The notes below the pieces were generated by a model that made no database searches, had not been told where the DNA came from, and saw nothing but the letters and a program-made list of their open reading frames with translations. Position numbers and translations under genes: made by a program. Below, piece after piece: positions 35,346 to 43,676 of a stretch of 48,888 nucleotides of DNA (position 1 is the stretch's first letter; each line of letters starts with the position of its first letter). Source of the stretch: Oscillospiraceae bacterium (GTDB lineage: Bacteria; Bacillota; Clostridia; Oscillospirales; Acutalibacteraceae); NCBI GenBank assembly GCA_015065645.1, contig SVPW01000014.1:1-48888 (forward strand). Direction: 5' to 3'.

Positions 35346-37781
35346 ATGGAATATAATCGTTTTAAATGGAAAACAAACAGTAAGGCAAATAGTGAAAATA
35401 TTTTGGTTTCGGAAAATGCAAGATTTACCATTTTAACCGATAGGCTTATCAGATTGGAATATGATTTGTCCGGGGAGTTTAATGATAAGCCATCTCAGTT
35501 TGCTTTTAATAGAAATTTCCCTAAAACCGAATATTCTGTTTTAAAAAATGATTTTTTGATTATTGAAACTGAATTTTTAAAACTCAAATATGTGCCTGAT
35601 AGTATTTTCAATGAAGATACTATCTCCATTGAGCTTAAAAAATACGGTAATGAGTGGAAATGGGGAACTACCACAGAGCAACTCAAAGGCACAGCTTGCA
35701 CCTTAGATAAAGCTAACGGTGAAATTGAGCTTGAAGATGGTGTTTGTTCAAGAAACGGATATACCGTTGTTGATGATAGTAAAAGCTATCTTTTAACGGA
35801 AAATGGATGGTTCGAAAAAAGAAAAGACGATGTAATTGATTTTTACTTTTTTGGTTATGGACATGATTATCTTACCTGCATTAAAGATTTTTATCGTTTA
35901 ACAGGTGAACCTCCAATGCTTCCCGATTATGCTTTTGGTAACTGGTGGAGTAGATATTATACCTATACTCAAGAGGAATACTGCAATTTAATGGAAAAAT
36001 TCAAAGATGAGAATATTCCTTTTTCTGTGGCTGTTATTGATATGGATTGGCATACCGTTCAAACACCCCCGGAAAGCCGCATTGAAGATCCTCGCTTCTG
36101 GAATGGTTGGACAGGATATTCATGGAATAAAGAATTATTTCCGGATTATAAAGCGTTTTTGGCTTATTTGAGAAAAAGAGGTCTAAAAACATCCCTTAAT
36201 TTGCATCCTTCAAACGGAGTAGGCTTCCAAGAGGATATGTATGAAGAAATGGCAAAGGCTTGCGGAATAGACCCTAAAAGCCGTAAGCTCATTAAATTAG
36301 ATTTGCTAAATCCTGATTTTATGGAAAAGTATTTCGATATTCTGCATCATCCCTATGAAGATGATGGTGTTGATTTTTGGTGGATGGATTGGCAACAGGG
36401 TGATGATTATTGGTGGGTACATGATGAAGAACATCCCAAATCTAATTTAGAGGGGATTACTCCTCTTTGGATATTAAATCATTTGCATATTCTTGATATA
36501 ATGCGCAACGGTAAAAGACCTATGTTCTTTTCGCGTTATGCCGGTATGGGCTCACACCGTTATCCTGTCGGTTTTTCAGGAGATACAGTAACAACCTGGG
36601 AATCCTTGGATTTTCAGCCCTATTTTACAGCTAATGCCTCAAATGCGGGTTATTGTTGGTGGAGTCATGATATAGGCGGTCATATGTTGGGCTACCGTGA
36701 CGATGAATTACAAATAAGATGGCTTCAATTAGGCGTTTTCTCGCCTATAAACCGTCTTCATTCAACCAAGGATATTTTTGCAGGAAAAGAACCTTGGAAT
36801 TTAAGGAAAGACTGTGAATTAATATATAAAGATTGGCTTCGTTTCAGGCATAAGCTGTTCCCGTATTTATATACAATGAACTATTGCACATATAATGAGC
36901 TTAGACCGTTGGTACTGCCTATGTACTATTATTATCCCGAATGTGATAATGCCTATAAGTTCAGAAATCAGTATTTCTTTGGAAGTGAGTTTTTCGTAGC
37001 TCCGATAACATCACCTAACGATAAAAATTCGGCACTTGGAAGTGTTGATGTCTGGTTCCCGAAAGGCAAATGGTTTGATTTCTTCAGCGGATTATGCTAT
37101 AGCGGAAATCAAACCTTAAAGGTACATAGAAATCTTGAAGAATACCCTGTATTTGCTAAAGCAGGCGCTATAATTCCTACTGCAAGTATGGTAGATGATA
37201 ACAGGCTTGGTAATAAAGAGGATATGACCGTTTATGTTTTTGCAGGGGCAGATAATACCTTTAATCTTTACGAAGATGATGGAGACGGAAATGCATTCAA
37301 AAACGGAGAATTTGTTACAACCGAATTTAACCTTGTTTGGGGCGAAAAAGCGATATTTACCATAAACTCTGCAAATGGAAACACTGCTATAATACCTTCA
37401 AAAAGAAATTGGAATATCAAGCTTCGTGGATTTGCAAAAGAAATTGAAGTTAAGGTTAAAATCCAAGGTGAAGAGGTGCCTTGCACAACAGTTTACGATT
37501 TAAAATCCAATACAACATCCTTGATTTTAAACAATATATCTGTGAAAAGTGAAATATCCGTTGAAGTTACAGGTGAAAAAATCATAACCGATAACGCAAA
37601 CGCAATGGATAGATTGTACGATATACTTCTTCATTCACAGATGGATTATAATACTAAATCGGGATTGTGGTATGCTTTTAAAGGAGAAAATAATCTCCTT
37701 TATAAAGCTTGCCCGCAAAAAGAATATAGCGTAATTCTTAGCGCAGCAGAGGAAATGAGAAAGCTTTTAAGTTTTATGTAA
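35346..37781 (+). CDS. GH31-family glycosidase
   Basis: This 811-residue cytoplasmic enzyme has an N-terminal beta-sandwich (about 1-200), a (beta/alpha)8 barrel and C-terminal beta domains (about 580-740). The nucleophile is Asp348 in WWMDWQQG and the acid/base is Asp413 in GFSGDTVTTW. The WMDWQQG form is not the WxDMNE of classical alpha-glucosidases, so alpha-glucosidase, alpha-xylosidase and alpha-galactosidase remain open. It lies 25 nt after GH3 and 15 nt before the oxidoreductase, as part of one transcript. A Tyr/Trp-rich active-site face ('NWWSRYYTYTQEEY') is visible at about 198-212. Confidence 0.9.
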   Translation: MEYNRFKWKTNSKANSENILVSENARFTILTDRLIRLEYDLSGEFNDKPSQFAFNRNFPKTEYSVLKNDFLIIETEFLKLKYVPDSIFNEDTISIELKKYGNEWKWGTTTEQLKGTACTLDKANGEIELEDGVCSRNGYTVVDDSKSYLLTENGWFEKRKDDVIDFYFFGYGHDYLTCIKDFYRLTGEPPMLPDYAFGNWWSRYYTYTQEEYCNLMEKFKDENIPFSVAVIDMDWHTVQTPPESRIEDPRFWNGWTGYSWNKELFPDYKAFLAYLRKRGLKTSLNLHPSNGVGFQEDMYEEMAKACGIDPKSRKLIKLDLLNPDFMEKYFDILHHPYEDDGVDFWWMDWQQGDDYWWVHDEEHPKSNLEGITPLWILNHLHILDIMRNGKRPMFFSRYAGMGSHRYPVGFSGDTVTTWESLDFQPYFTANASNAGYCWWSHDIGGHMLGYRDDELQIRWLQLGVFSPINRLHSTKDIFAGKEPWNLRKDCELIYKDWLRFRHKLFPYLYTMNYCTYNELRPLVLPMYYYYPECDNAYKFRNQYFFGSEFFVAPITSPNDKNSALGSVDVWFPKGKWFDFFSGLCYSGNQTLKVHRNLEEYPVFAKAGAIIPTASMVDDNRLGNKEDMTVYVFAGADNTFNLYEDDGDGNAFKNGEFVTTEFNLVWGEKAIFTINSANGNTAIIPSKRNWNIKLRGFAKEIEVKVKIQGEEVPCTTVYDLKSNTTSLILNNISVKSEISVEVTGEKIITDNANAMDRLYDILLHSQMDYNTKSGLWYAFKGENNLLYKACPQKEYSVILSAAEEMRKLLSFM

Positions 37782-37796
37782 AAGGATTGACTTGAA

Positions 37797-38804
37797 ATGA
37801 TTAAAATAGGTCAAATAGGCATTGGTCATAATCACGGTGAAGCAAAAATGCTCTCGGTTAGAAAATTTCCGGAATTATTTGAGGTTGTAGGCTTTGCCGA
37901 AGAAAACGAAGAATGGATAAAAAAGCGTGGTAATTTAAGAGGTTATGAGGGACTAAAACGGTATTCGGTAGATGAGCTGATTGATAAATGCGATGCTTTG
38001 CTTATTGAAACCGATGTATGGGATTTAACAAAAATCGCACAAAAATGTGTTGATGCCGGTAAACACGTACATATCGATAAACCGGGTAGCGGTAGTTTAG
38101 CGGAGTATAAAACAATGCTTGATACCGCAAAGGATAAAAATCTTATCGTTCAGCTTGCATATATGTACCGTTATAATCCCGCCATTCAAAAAACATTTGA
38201 GCTTATAAAGAACGGTGACCTTGGTGAAATTTATTCAATTAATGCTGAAATGAGTACATTTCATTCGCCTAAATACAGAAAATGGCTTACCAATTTTGGT
38301 GGAGGAATAATGTATATTTTAGGCTGTCACCTTATTGATCTTATTGTTTATATGATGGGCAAGCCTCAAAAAATACATAGCTTCTTAAAGCATACAAAGC
38401 TTGACGGTATAGAGGTTGATGATAATAACTTAGCTGTTATGGAATATGAAAAGGCACTCGCTCGGGTTTTTGTTTCGTCGGTTGAGGTTAATGGCTTTGG
38501 CAGACGGCAGTTTATGGTTTCCGGCAGTAAAGGTACCGTTAATATTTGCCCCATAGAGCGTCCGCTCACTATGACCTATTCTGATACTAAAATAGCAGAT
38601 ACCGCTTATGAGGATAGAAAGATATTTATTCCATTTGAAGATAACACGGCATCAGGTCGATATGACGAAATGATAAAGGATTTTTACAGCTATATTGCGG
38701 GTGAAAAAGAAAATCCTTTTACATACGAACATGAATATAATGTTCAATCAGTTTTGGATGAGGTTGTAGGCGGTGTGAAATTCTATGGCAAAAATATTGA
38801 TTAA
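37797..38804 (+). CDS. Gfo/Idh/MocA-family oxidoreductase
   Basis: This 335-residue NAD(P)-dependent sugar dehydrogenase has an N-terminal Rossmann fold (GQIGIGHNHG) and a conserved HIDKPG in place of the common EKP motif, with the Lys kept. The C-terminal alpha/beta domain has 'GGGIMYILGCHLIDLIVYMMG', with the family's catalytic-type His. The exact substrate (inositol, glucose, an amino or keto sugar) cannot be read. Its 3' end overlaps the amidohydrolase gene by 20 nt, so the two products are expected to work in the same pathway. Confidence 0.85.
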   Translation: MIKIGQIGIGHNHGEAKMLSVRKFPELFEVVGFAEENEEWIKKRGNLRGYEGLKRYSVDELIDKCDALLIETDVWDLTKIAQKCVDAGKHVHIDKPGSGSLAEYKTMLDTAKDKNLIVQLAYMYRYNPAIQKTFELIKNGDLGEIYSINAEMSTFHSPKYRKWLTNFGGGIMYILGCHLIDLIVYMMGKPQKIHSFLKHTKLDGIEVDDNNLAVMEYEKALARVFVSSVEVNGFGRRQFMVSGSKGTVNICPIERPLTMTYSDTKIADTAYEDRKIFIPFEDNTASGRYDEMIKDFYSYIAGEKENPFTYEHEYNVQSVLDEVVGGVKFYGKNID

Positions 38805-39849
38805 AAATGGTCGTGTTTGGGATGGTGAAAGCTTTTTCTTTGCAGATGTTTTAACAAACGATAGGCTAATTGAAAAAATCACACCAAATATAACTGATAG
38901 TGCTGATTACATTTTTGATGCTAAGGGAAAAATTGTATCAGCAGGACTGGTGGATATTCATGTTCATCTGAAAGGTTTAGCGTCTCCGATTTTTGGTGTT
39001 GGAGCTGAAATTTCAAGCTTCCCGTTTGGTGTAACGGCTGTTAACGATGCCGGTAGTACACGGGGAGATCGTGCTTTGCTTGATTATTTATCGGTTAAGA
39101 ATACGGTTTTTGTTTGCGCCGGTATAAAACAAAATCACGCAAATTTTGAGGCTGCCGAAACGGGTCTTGCAAAATATGGTGATAAGGCAATCGGAATAAA
39201 GGTTTATTTTGATAAAAGTGAAAATGTGTGCGATATAATTCCGATTAAAGAAATTTGTGCTTTTGCTAAAAATAAGAATTTAAAGGTTATGGTGCATTGT
39301 ACTTTATCTCCCACTACAATGGTGGATATTGTTAATGCTTTGTCTGAAGGCGATATTTTAACCCATGTTTTTCACGGAGGAGATAATTCCTGCTTGGATA
39401 ACAATTTTGAGGCATTAAAGATTGCTAAAGATAAAGGTGTTATTTTGGATTTGGGGTTAGCAGGCAATGTACATACAGACTTTTTAAATTTCAAAAAATC
39501 GATTGAAGCGGGATTTTTGCCTGATGTTATTAGTACCGATATTACCTGCAAAAGCGCTTTTATACGAGGCGGCAGATATGGTATGACAATGTGTATGAGT
39601 ATTGCAAAGCACCTCGGAATGAGTGATGAAGAAATATTTAAAAGGGTAACCTCCTTGGCGGCCAAAGCATTGGATAAAGGTTCAGAATGGGGTTATTTAA
39701 AGGTTGGAAGGACGGCTGATTTGGCGGTGTTTGATTATACAAATGAGCCGTTTGATTTAACCGATAAAGCAGGAAATCAAGTTAAAAATAACTTGGGGTA
39801 TAAATGTATTTTAACCGTTTCAGACGGTCAAATAATATATAAAAATTAA
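38785..39849 (+). CDS. Metal-dependent amidohydrolase/deacetylase (EF_0837-like)
   Basis: This 354-residue enzyme of the amidohydrolase superfamily carries the metal-binding His59-x-His61 (DIHVHLKG), a Lys in GIKVYFD that could be carboxylated, His in MVHCT and HVFHG, and a catalytic Asp in STDIT. This order matches the EF_0837/AHA_3915-type deacetylase/dihydroorotase-like group. It starts 20 nt inside the preceding oxidoreductase gene. In context it may deacetylate or ring-open a modified sugar acid or amino acid; the substrate is unknown. Confidence 0.8.
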   Translation: MAKILIKNGRVWDGESFFFADVLTNDRLIEKITPNITDSADYIFDAKGKIVSAGLVDIHVHLKGLASPIFGVGAEISSFPFGVTAVNDAGSTRGDRALLDYLSVKNTVFVCAGIKQNHANFEAAETGLAKYGDKAIGIKVYFDKSENVCDIIPIKEICAFAKNKNLKVMVHCTLSPTTMVDIVNALSEGDILTHVFHGGDNSCLDNNFEALKIAKDKGVILDLGLAGNVHTDFLNFKKSIEAGFLPDVISTDITCKSAFIRGGRYGMTMCMSIAKHLGMSDEEIFKRVTSLAAKALDKGSEWGYLKVGRTADLAVFDYTNEPFDLTDKAGNQVKNNLGYKCILTVSDGQIIYKN

Positions 39850-39862
39850 AGGAGAAATTGAT

Positions 39863-40627
39863 ATGAGTAAAGTTGCATTTATTACAGGAGCCGGCGGATA
39901 TATTGGAAGTGAAACTGCCCTTACACTTGCAAAACAGGGGATAAAGGTTGCAGTTTGTGATATAAATTCCGAATCTACCGAAAGAACCGTTAAAAGAATT
40001 GAAGAAATTGGCGGAGAAGCTAAAGGTTATGTTTTTGATATAACCGATTCTAAAGATGTTGACAGAGTGGTAGATGAGATTGTAAAAGATTTTGGCAGAC
40101 TTGATATTATGGTGCATATTGCAGGCGGAAGTGCCAGAATTGCGGGTCCAAAAGCTAAGTATGTTCCGCTTGTAGAGCAGGAAGATTATGTAATTGATAG
40201 TGTTTTAAAGGTTAATTTGTATGGCGCTCTTTGGGCAAGCCGTGCCGCTGCAAGAGTTATGATTAAGCAGGGCGAGGGTGGCAAAATCATTAACTTCTCT
40301 TCGGCGGTAGCATTTAACGGTCTTGTGGGTTCGGTTGATTATGCCGCATCTAAGGGCGGTGTTATATCGCTCACAAAGGCTCTAGCAAAAGAACTTGGAC
40401 CTTATAAAATCAATGTAAACAGTGTAGCTCCCGGAATTGTTATGCGTCCTGAAGAATCAGGTGGAAGCGATAGAGCAGTTAATACAAATTATCTTGGAAT
40501 TAAATGCGTGCCGCAAGACCTTGCAAATATGGTTGAATTTTTAGTATCAGATAAATCTAATTTCATTACAGGTCAAACCTATGTTGTAGATGGCGGAAGA
40601 GGTTTGGGAATGAAAGGAAGCAATTAA
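39863..40627 (+). CDS. Short-chain dehydrogenase/reductase
   Basis: This 254-residue classical SDR has a cofactor motif TGAGGYIG, NAG-equivalent 'HIAGGSAR', Ser in NFSSA and the catalytic Tyr160-x3-Lys164 (YAASK). It ends with 'FITGQTYVVDGGRG', the usual SDR tail. It resembles sugar or 3-oxoacyl reductases of the FabG group. It follows the amidohydrolase by 13 nt with AAAGGAG before the ATG, and is separated from the MDR gene by 2 nt. It is probably a second redox step in the same pathway. Confidence 0.88.
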   Translation: MSKVAFITGAGGYIGSETALTLAKQGIKVAVCDINSESTERTVKRIEEIGGEAKGYVFDITDSKDVDRVVDEIVKDFGRLDIMVHIAGGSARIAGPKAKYVPLVEQEDYVIDSVLKVNLYGALWASRAAARVMIKQGEGGKIINFSSAVAFNGLVGSVDYAASKGGVISLTKALAKELGPYKINVNSVAPGIVMRPEESGGSDRAVNTNYLGIKCVPQDLANMVEFLVSDKSNFITGQTYVVDGGRGLGMKGSN

Positions 40628-40629
40628 TT

Positions 40630-41604
40630 ATGAAAGCAATGCTTGTAGATGAAAACAAAAATCTTGTTTGGTCTGATGTGGATGACCCTATAATTAAAGT
40701 CGATGAAGTTTTAGTTAAAATTCATGCAGCGGCTCTTAATCGTGCCGATTTACTTCAAAGACAGGGTAAATATCCATCACCTGCAGGCTGTCCTGAATGG
40801 ATGGGTCTTGAAATTGCAGGTGAGATTGTAGAAATCGGTAAAGATGTAACCGATTGGGAAATAGGAGATAAGGTTTGTGCCCTCTTGGGTGGCGGAGGCT
40901 ATGCCGAATATGTAGCAGTTAAGTATGATATGCTTATGCCCATTCCAAAAGGACTTTCAATGGAAGAAGCATCTGCTTTGCCTGAGGCTTATGCAACATC
41001 TTATCTTAATTTGTTCATTGAAGGTCATCTGAAAGAGGGACAAACCGCATTTATTCCTGCCGGGGCAAGTGGTTTGGCAAGCGTTGCAATACCTATGGCA
41101 AAGGCATTTGGCGCAAAAGTTATAACCTCTGTACTTTCTGATGAAATAGCAGAAAAAATAAAACCTCTTGGTGCTGATGTAATTATTAATTCTACTACAC
41201 AGTCGGTTGAGGATATTCTTAAAGCAGAGGAAGAAAACGGCACACCCGTAAGCGTTTCTATGGATTGCCTTTGCGGTGAAACATTAGGCAAAAGCTTACC
41301 GTTTATGTCGAGAGGTGGTTATTGGATAGTTATTTCCACCCTTGCAGGTATTGAAACCACCGTACAACTTCGTCCTTTGCTTACAAAAGGCTTACATTTA
41401 GTGGGTTCAATGCTCAGAAACCGCACACCCCAATTTAAGGCATATATTTTATCTGAGCTTGTTGAAAAGGTTTGGCCTAAAATAGAAAGCGGTGCAATAA
41501 AGCCATCTATATATAAGGTTTTACCTATGGCTCAGGCAGAAGATGCTCACGCAATTTTAGAGCGTGGGGAGAATGTAGGTAAAGTGGTATTGAAGGTAGT
41601 ATAA
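40630..41604 (+). CDS. Quinone-reductase-like MDR oxidoreductase
   Basis: This 324-residue zinc-free medium-chain dehydrogenase belongs to the PIG3/quinone oxidoreductase group, seen from 'NRADLLQRQGKYPSPAGCPE' and 'GLEIAGEIVEIG'. The cofactor site is AGASGLASVAI. Structural-zinc cysteines are absent. It probably reduces an enone or quinone using NADPH. Here it may act on an unsaturated sugar intermediate, although these enzymes are often general. It overlaps the next gene by one base (TAATG). Confidence 0.87.
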   Translation: MKAMLVDENKNLVWSDVDDPIIKVDEVLVKIHAAALNRADLLQRQGKYPSPAGCPEWMGLEIAGEIVEIGKDVTDWEIGDKVCALLGGGGYAEYVAVKYDMLMPIPKGLSMEEASALPEAYATSYLNLFIEGHLKEGQTAFIPAGASGLASVAIPMAKAFGAKVITSVLSDEIAEKIKPLGADVIINSTTQSVEDILKAEEENGTPVSVSMDCLCGETLGKSLPFMSRGGYWIVISTLAGIETTVQLRPLLTKGLHLVGSMLRNRTPQFKAYILSELVEKVWPKIESGAIKPSIYKVLPMAQAEDAHAILERGENVGKVVLKVV

Positions 41605-42518
41605 TGAAAAACAGCACAAAAACAATACTTTTATCCTTGCTTGTAATGGCACTTTGGGGCTCGCTTTTCCCAATGGTGAAATTGGGCTATAAGGCTTTTG
41701 AAATAAGCTCAAAATCTGTTCCGGATATTTTAATGTTTGCAAGCTATAGATTTATTATAAGCGGTCTTGTGGTATCGGCGTTTTGTCTTATAAAAAAGGA
41801 AAAAATTGCAACACCAAAAGCTAAGAGTATATTAAATATAGTAATAATGGGACTTTTTTCTATTGTATTGCATTATGCCTGTACATACATAGGTCTCAGC
41901 ACAACTGATAGCTCCAAAACTGCATTAATAAAGCAGTTGGGTGCGCTTATATATGTTTGTTTTGCTTTTCTTTTCTTTAAAAATGAAAAATTCAGCATAT
42001 TAAAAATAGTTGGCGCAATTATAGGCTTTGGTGGAATAGTTGCGATAAATTACAATCCAAACGGTATAATCTTTGCAATAGGTGATATTCTTATAATAGG
42101 TGCGTCTGTTTGTACCGTTGTGGCAAATGTTATAAGTAAAAAATCGGTGCAGGGAAGCTCGCCATATTGGATAACGGGTATATCACAGTTTTTTGGCGGT
42201 ATAGTGCTGTTTGTTGCAGCTGTTATTATGGGTGGAAAATTCCTCGAATTCAACCTTACTGCAGCATTGATTTTTACTTATATTTGTATTGCTTCTATCT
42301 GCTCATATACATTGTGGTATTATGTTCTTAAAAACAATAGCCTTTCAAAAATGTTTATAATTAAGTTCGCAGAGCCTTTGTTTGCTTGCGTTTTTGGAGC
42401 GCTTATTTTAGGAGAAAATATTTTTAAATGGCAGTATTTCATAGCCTTTTTACTAATATCCTTTGGTATTGTTTTGGGGAATAAAAGCGATAAAATCAAA
42501 GCAGATAAAGATAGCTGA
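41604..42518 (+). CDS. EamA/DMT-family transporter
   Basis: This 304-residue membrane protein has ten predicted helices in two EamA repeats, with 'MALWGSLFPMVKLGYKAFE' in the first and 'FAEPLFACVFGALILGENI' in the second. Such proteins export or import small metabolites. It is the last gene of the catabolic set (one-base overlap with the MDR gene), and could remove a pathway by-product. A long hairpin follows. The substrate is unknown. Confidence 0.88.
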   Translation: MKNSTKTILLSLLVMALWGSLFPMVKLGYKAFEISSKSVPDILMFASYRFIISGLVVSAFCLIKKEKIATPKAKSILNIVIMGLFSIVLHYACTYIGLSTTDSSKTALIKQLGALIYVCFAFLFFKNEKFSILKIVGAIIGFGGIVAINYNPNGIIFAIGDILIIGASVCTVVANVISKKSVQGSSPYWITGISQFFGGIVLFVAAVIMGGKFLEFNLTAALIFTYICIASICSYTLWYYVLKNNSLSKMFIIKFAEPLFACVFGALILGENIFKWQYFIAFLLISFGIVLGNKSDKIKADKDS

Positions 42519-42531
42519 TATTTATATCTTA

Positions 42532-42567
42532 AAGAGCCTGACTTACTTTTTGGTAGGTCAGGCTCTT
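42532..42567 (+). terminator. Terminator-like hairpin after the EamA gene
   Basis: A 15-bp stem with one G-U pair (42532-42546 with 42553-42567) has a T-rich 6-nt loop, ending CTCTT and then GCAGG. The T tract is weak, but the stem is strong and lies just after the stop codon. Confidence 0.6.
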
Positions 42568-42571
42568 GCAG

Positions 42572-42664
42572 GTTACATATAAGGCAGGACTTCCACGTGC
42601 TATTATTGCTGATACCCAGGTTCTCGCAAATGCTCCCATTGATATGATTAAGGCAGGTCTTTGA
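42572..42664 (+). pseudogene. Remnant of a glycerol-1-phosphate dehydrogenase (AraM/EgsA-like) gene
   Basis: Plus-strand translation of 42584-42661 reads 'AGLPRAIIADTQ' and 'VLANAPIDMIKAGL', then a TGA stop. This matches the core of the AraM/EgsA iron-alcohol-dehydrogenase-like family, where the same order (PxAIxADxxxLxxAPxxMxxAG) precedes a GD motif in the active site. There is no start codon or ribosome binding site, the left end runs into the terminator, and the right end stops at a short tandem repeat. Only about 30 codons remain. It is therefore a deletion relic rather than a gene. The family match is from memory. Confidence 0.65.
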
Positions 42665-42683
42665 AATTACGACTTTGAAATTA
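42659..42683. repeat. 11-bp direct repeat at the end of the gene remnant
   Basis: CTTTGAAATTA occurs at 42659-42669 and again at 42673-42683, with a period of 14 bp. The first copy supplies the stop codon that ends the dehydrogenase remnant. It may mark a deletion or slippage junction. Nothing else is seen between here and the tRNA terminator. Confidence 0.7.
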
Positions 42684-42702
42684 GTTAATATTTTGAGTTG
42701 TT

Positions 42703-42750
42703 GTCAAAAATAAAAAGCGCAAACCCTGTATAAATACAGGGTTTGCGCTT
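42703..42750 (-). terminator. Rho-independent terminator of tRNA-Lys
   Basis: On the minus strand a perfect 16-bp stem (42750-42735 with 42730-42715, loop of 4) is followed by TTTTATTTTTG. It starts at the last base of the tRNA's encoded CCA, so transcription ends right after the mature 3' end. Confidence 0.9.
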
Positions 42751-42825
42751 GGTGACCCATCGGGGATTCGAACCCCGGACACCTTGATTAAAAGTCAAGT
42801 GCTCTACCGTCTGAGCTAATGGATC
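42750..42825 (-). tRNA. tRNA-Lys (anticodon UUU)
   Basis: This is a 76-nt tRNA with CCA encoded. The acceptor stem GATCCAT pairs with ATGGGTC (one G-U). The D arm contains AGCTCAGACGGTAGAGC, the anticodon loop is CTTTTAA giving UUU, and the T arm is CGGGG-TTCGAAT-CCCCG. It reads lysine codons AAA/AAG. It is transcribed alone from a consensus promoter and closed by a terminator. Confidence 0.97.
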
Positions 42826-42844
42826 AAAATTAAACAGCTTAATT

Positions 42845-42873
42845 ATTATACCAACGACTTCCTCTATTGTCAA
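42845..42873 (-). promoter_or_regulatory. Perfect consensus promoter of tRNA-Lys
   Basis: On the minus strand, TTGACA (42868-42873) and TATAAT (42845-42850) are 17 bp apart, an exact sigma-A consensus. The predicted start lies about 13 nt before the mature tRNA end. Confidence 0.92.
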
Positions 42874-42988
42874 GCAAAACCTTGATTTTTATTCAAAAAA
42901 ATTTAATTTTGTTCTTTATTGGAAAATTTACTCAATATAATAGGTAATATTTGTGCAAAAAACTATATATTGGGGTAAATAGAAATAT

Positions 42989-43009
42989 TTATCACTTAAT
43001 TTGTGATAA
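42989..43009. repeat. Inverted repeat next to the efp promoter
   Basis: TTATCAC (42989-42995) and GTGATAA (43003-43009) form a 7-bp inverted repeat with a 7-bp spacer, ending 4 bp before the -35 of efp. It may be an operator for an unknown regulator. Confidence 0.55.
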
Positions 43010-43013
43010 AATC

Positions 43014-43042
43014 TTGACAAAATATAAAAAAAGCTATATAAT
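43014..43042 (+). promoter_or_regulatory. Perfect consensus promoter of efp
   Basis: TTGACA (43014-43019) and TATAAT (43037-43042) are 17 bp apart, an exact sigma-A consensus, facing away from the equally perfect tRNA-Lys promoter. The leader is about 50 nt. Confidence 0.92.
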
Positions 43043-43098
43043 CATTTAGACGAATTATGTTTAAAAACATAAGATTTATATTTTTGGAGGAAATTAAT

Positions 43099-43656
43099 AT
43101 GATTAGTGCCGGCGATTTCAGAAATGGTGTCACCTTTGAAGAGGATGGAAACGTTCTTCAGGTTGTAGAGTTTCAGCATGTTAAACCCGGTAAAGGTGCT
43201 GCATTTGTAAGAACCAAGGTTAGAAATGTTATTACCGGTTCTGTTGTTGAAAAGAGCTATAACCCAACTGCAAAGTTCCCAACAGCTTATGTTGAGCGTA
43301 AGGATATGGAGTATTCTTACAGTGATGGTGATCTCTATTACTTTATGGATCAGGAAACTTATGAGCTTGTTCCGATCAACGCAAGTGAGCTTGATGATAA
43401 CTTCAAGTTTGTTAAGGAAAATATGATTTGTAAGATTTTGTCTTACAAGGGTAATGTTTTTGGTGTTGAACCCCCAACATTTGTTGAGCTTCAGGTTACT
43501 CAAACCGATCCCGGTTTTGCAGGTAACACTGCTACAAATGCTACCAAGCCTGCAACTTTGGAAACCGGTTGCGAAATTCGTGTTCCGCTTTTCATTAATG
43601 AAGGCGATATGATTCGTATCGATACCCGCACAGGCGAGTATATGGAACGTGCATAA
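43099..43656 (+). CDS. efp: Translation elongation factor P
   Basis: This 185-residue EF-P helps the ribosome join consecutive prolines. The tip of the first domain has [10 protein letters not shown] with Lys32 at the position that is modified in many bacteria. Domains II and III contain '[14 protein letters not shown]' and '[21 protein letters not shown]'. The ATG at 43099 has GGAGG 8 nt upstream and matches the family start; a longer upstream ATG-like extension is rejected. It has its own consensus promoter. The CD1247-type gene follows by 20 nt. Confidence 0.97.
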   Translation: MISAGDFRNGVTFEEDGNVLQVVEFQHVKPGKGAAFVRTKVRNVITGSVVEKSYNPTAKFPTAYVERKDMEYSYSDGDLYYFMDQETYELVPINASELDDNFKFVKENMICKILSYKGNVFGVEPPTFVELQVTQTDPGFAGNTATNATKPATLETGCEIRVPLFINEGDMIRIDTRTGEYMERA

Positions 43657-43676
43657 TTTTTAGGAGGTATTTTACA

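Noticed and set aside
38785-38804. Frameshift joining the oxidoreductase and amidohydrolase genes
   Set aside because: Both proteins are complete with their own start and stop; the 20-nt overlap is a normal operon arrangement.
42532-42567. Riboswitch before tRNA-Lys or efp
   Set aside because: The strong stem here is a hairpin after the EamA gene; no aptamer-like conserved core was seen in 42568-43098.
43042-43503. A 153-codon minus-strand open frame opposite efp
   Set aside because: It is antisense to a well-supported efp gene and has no ribosome binding site.
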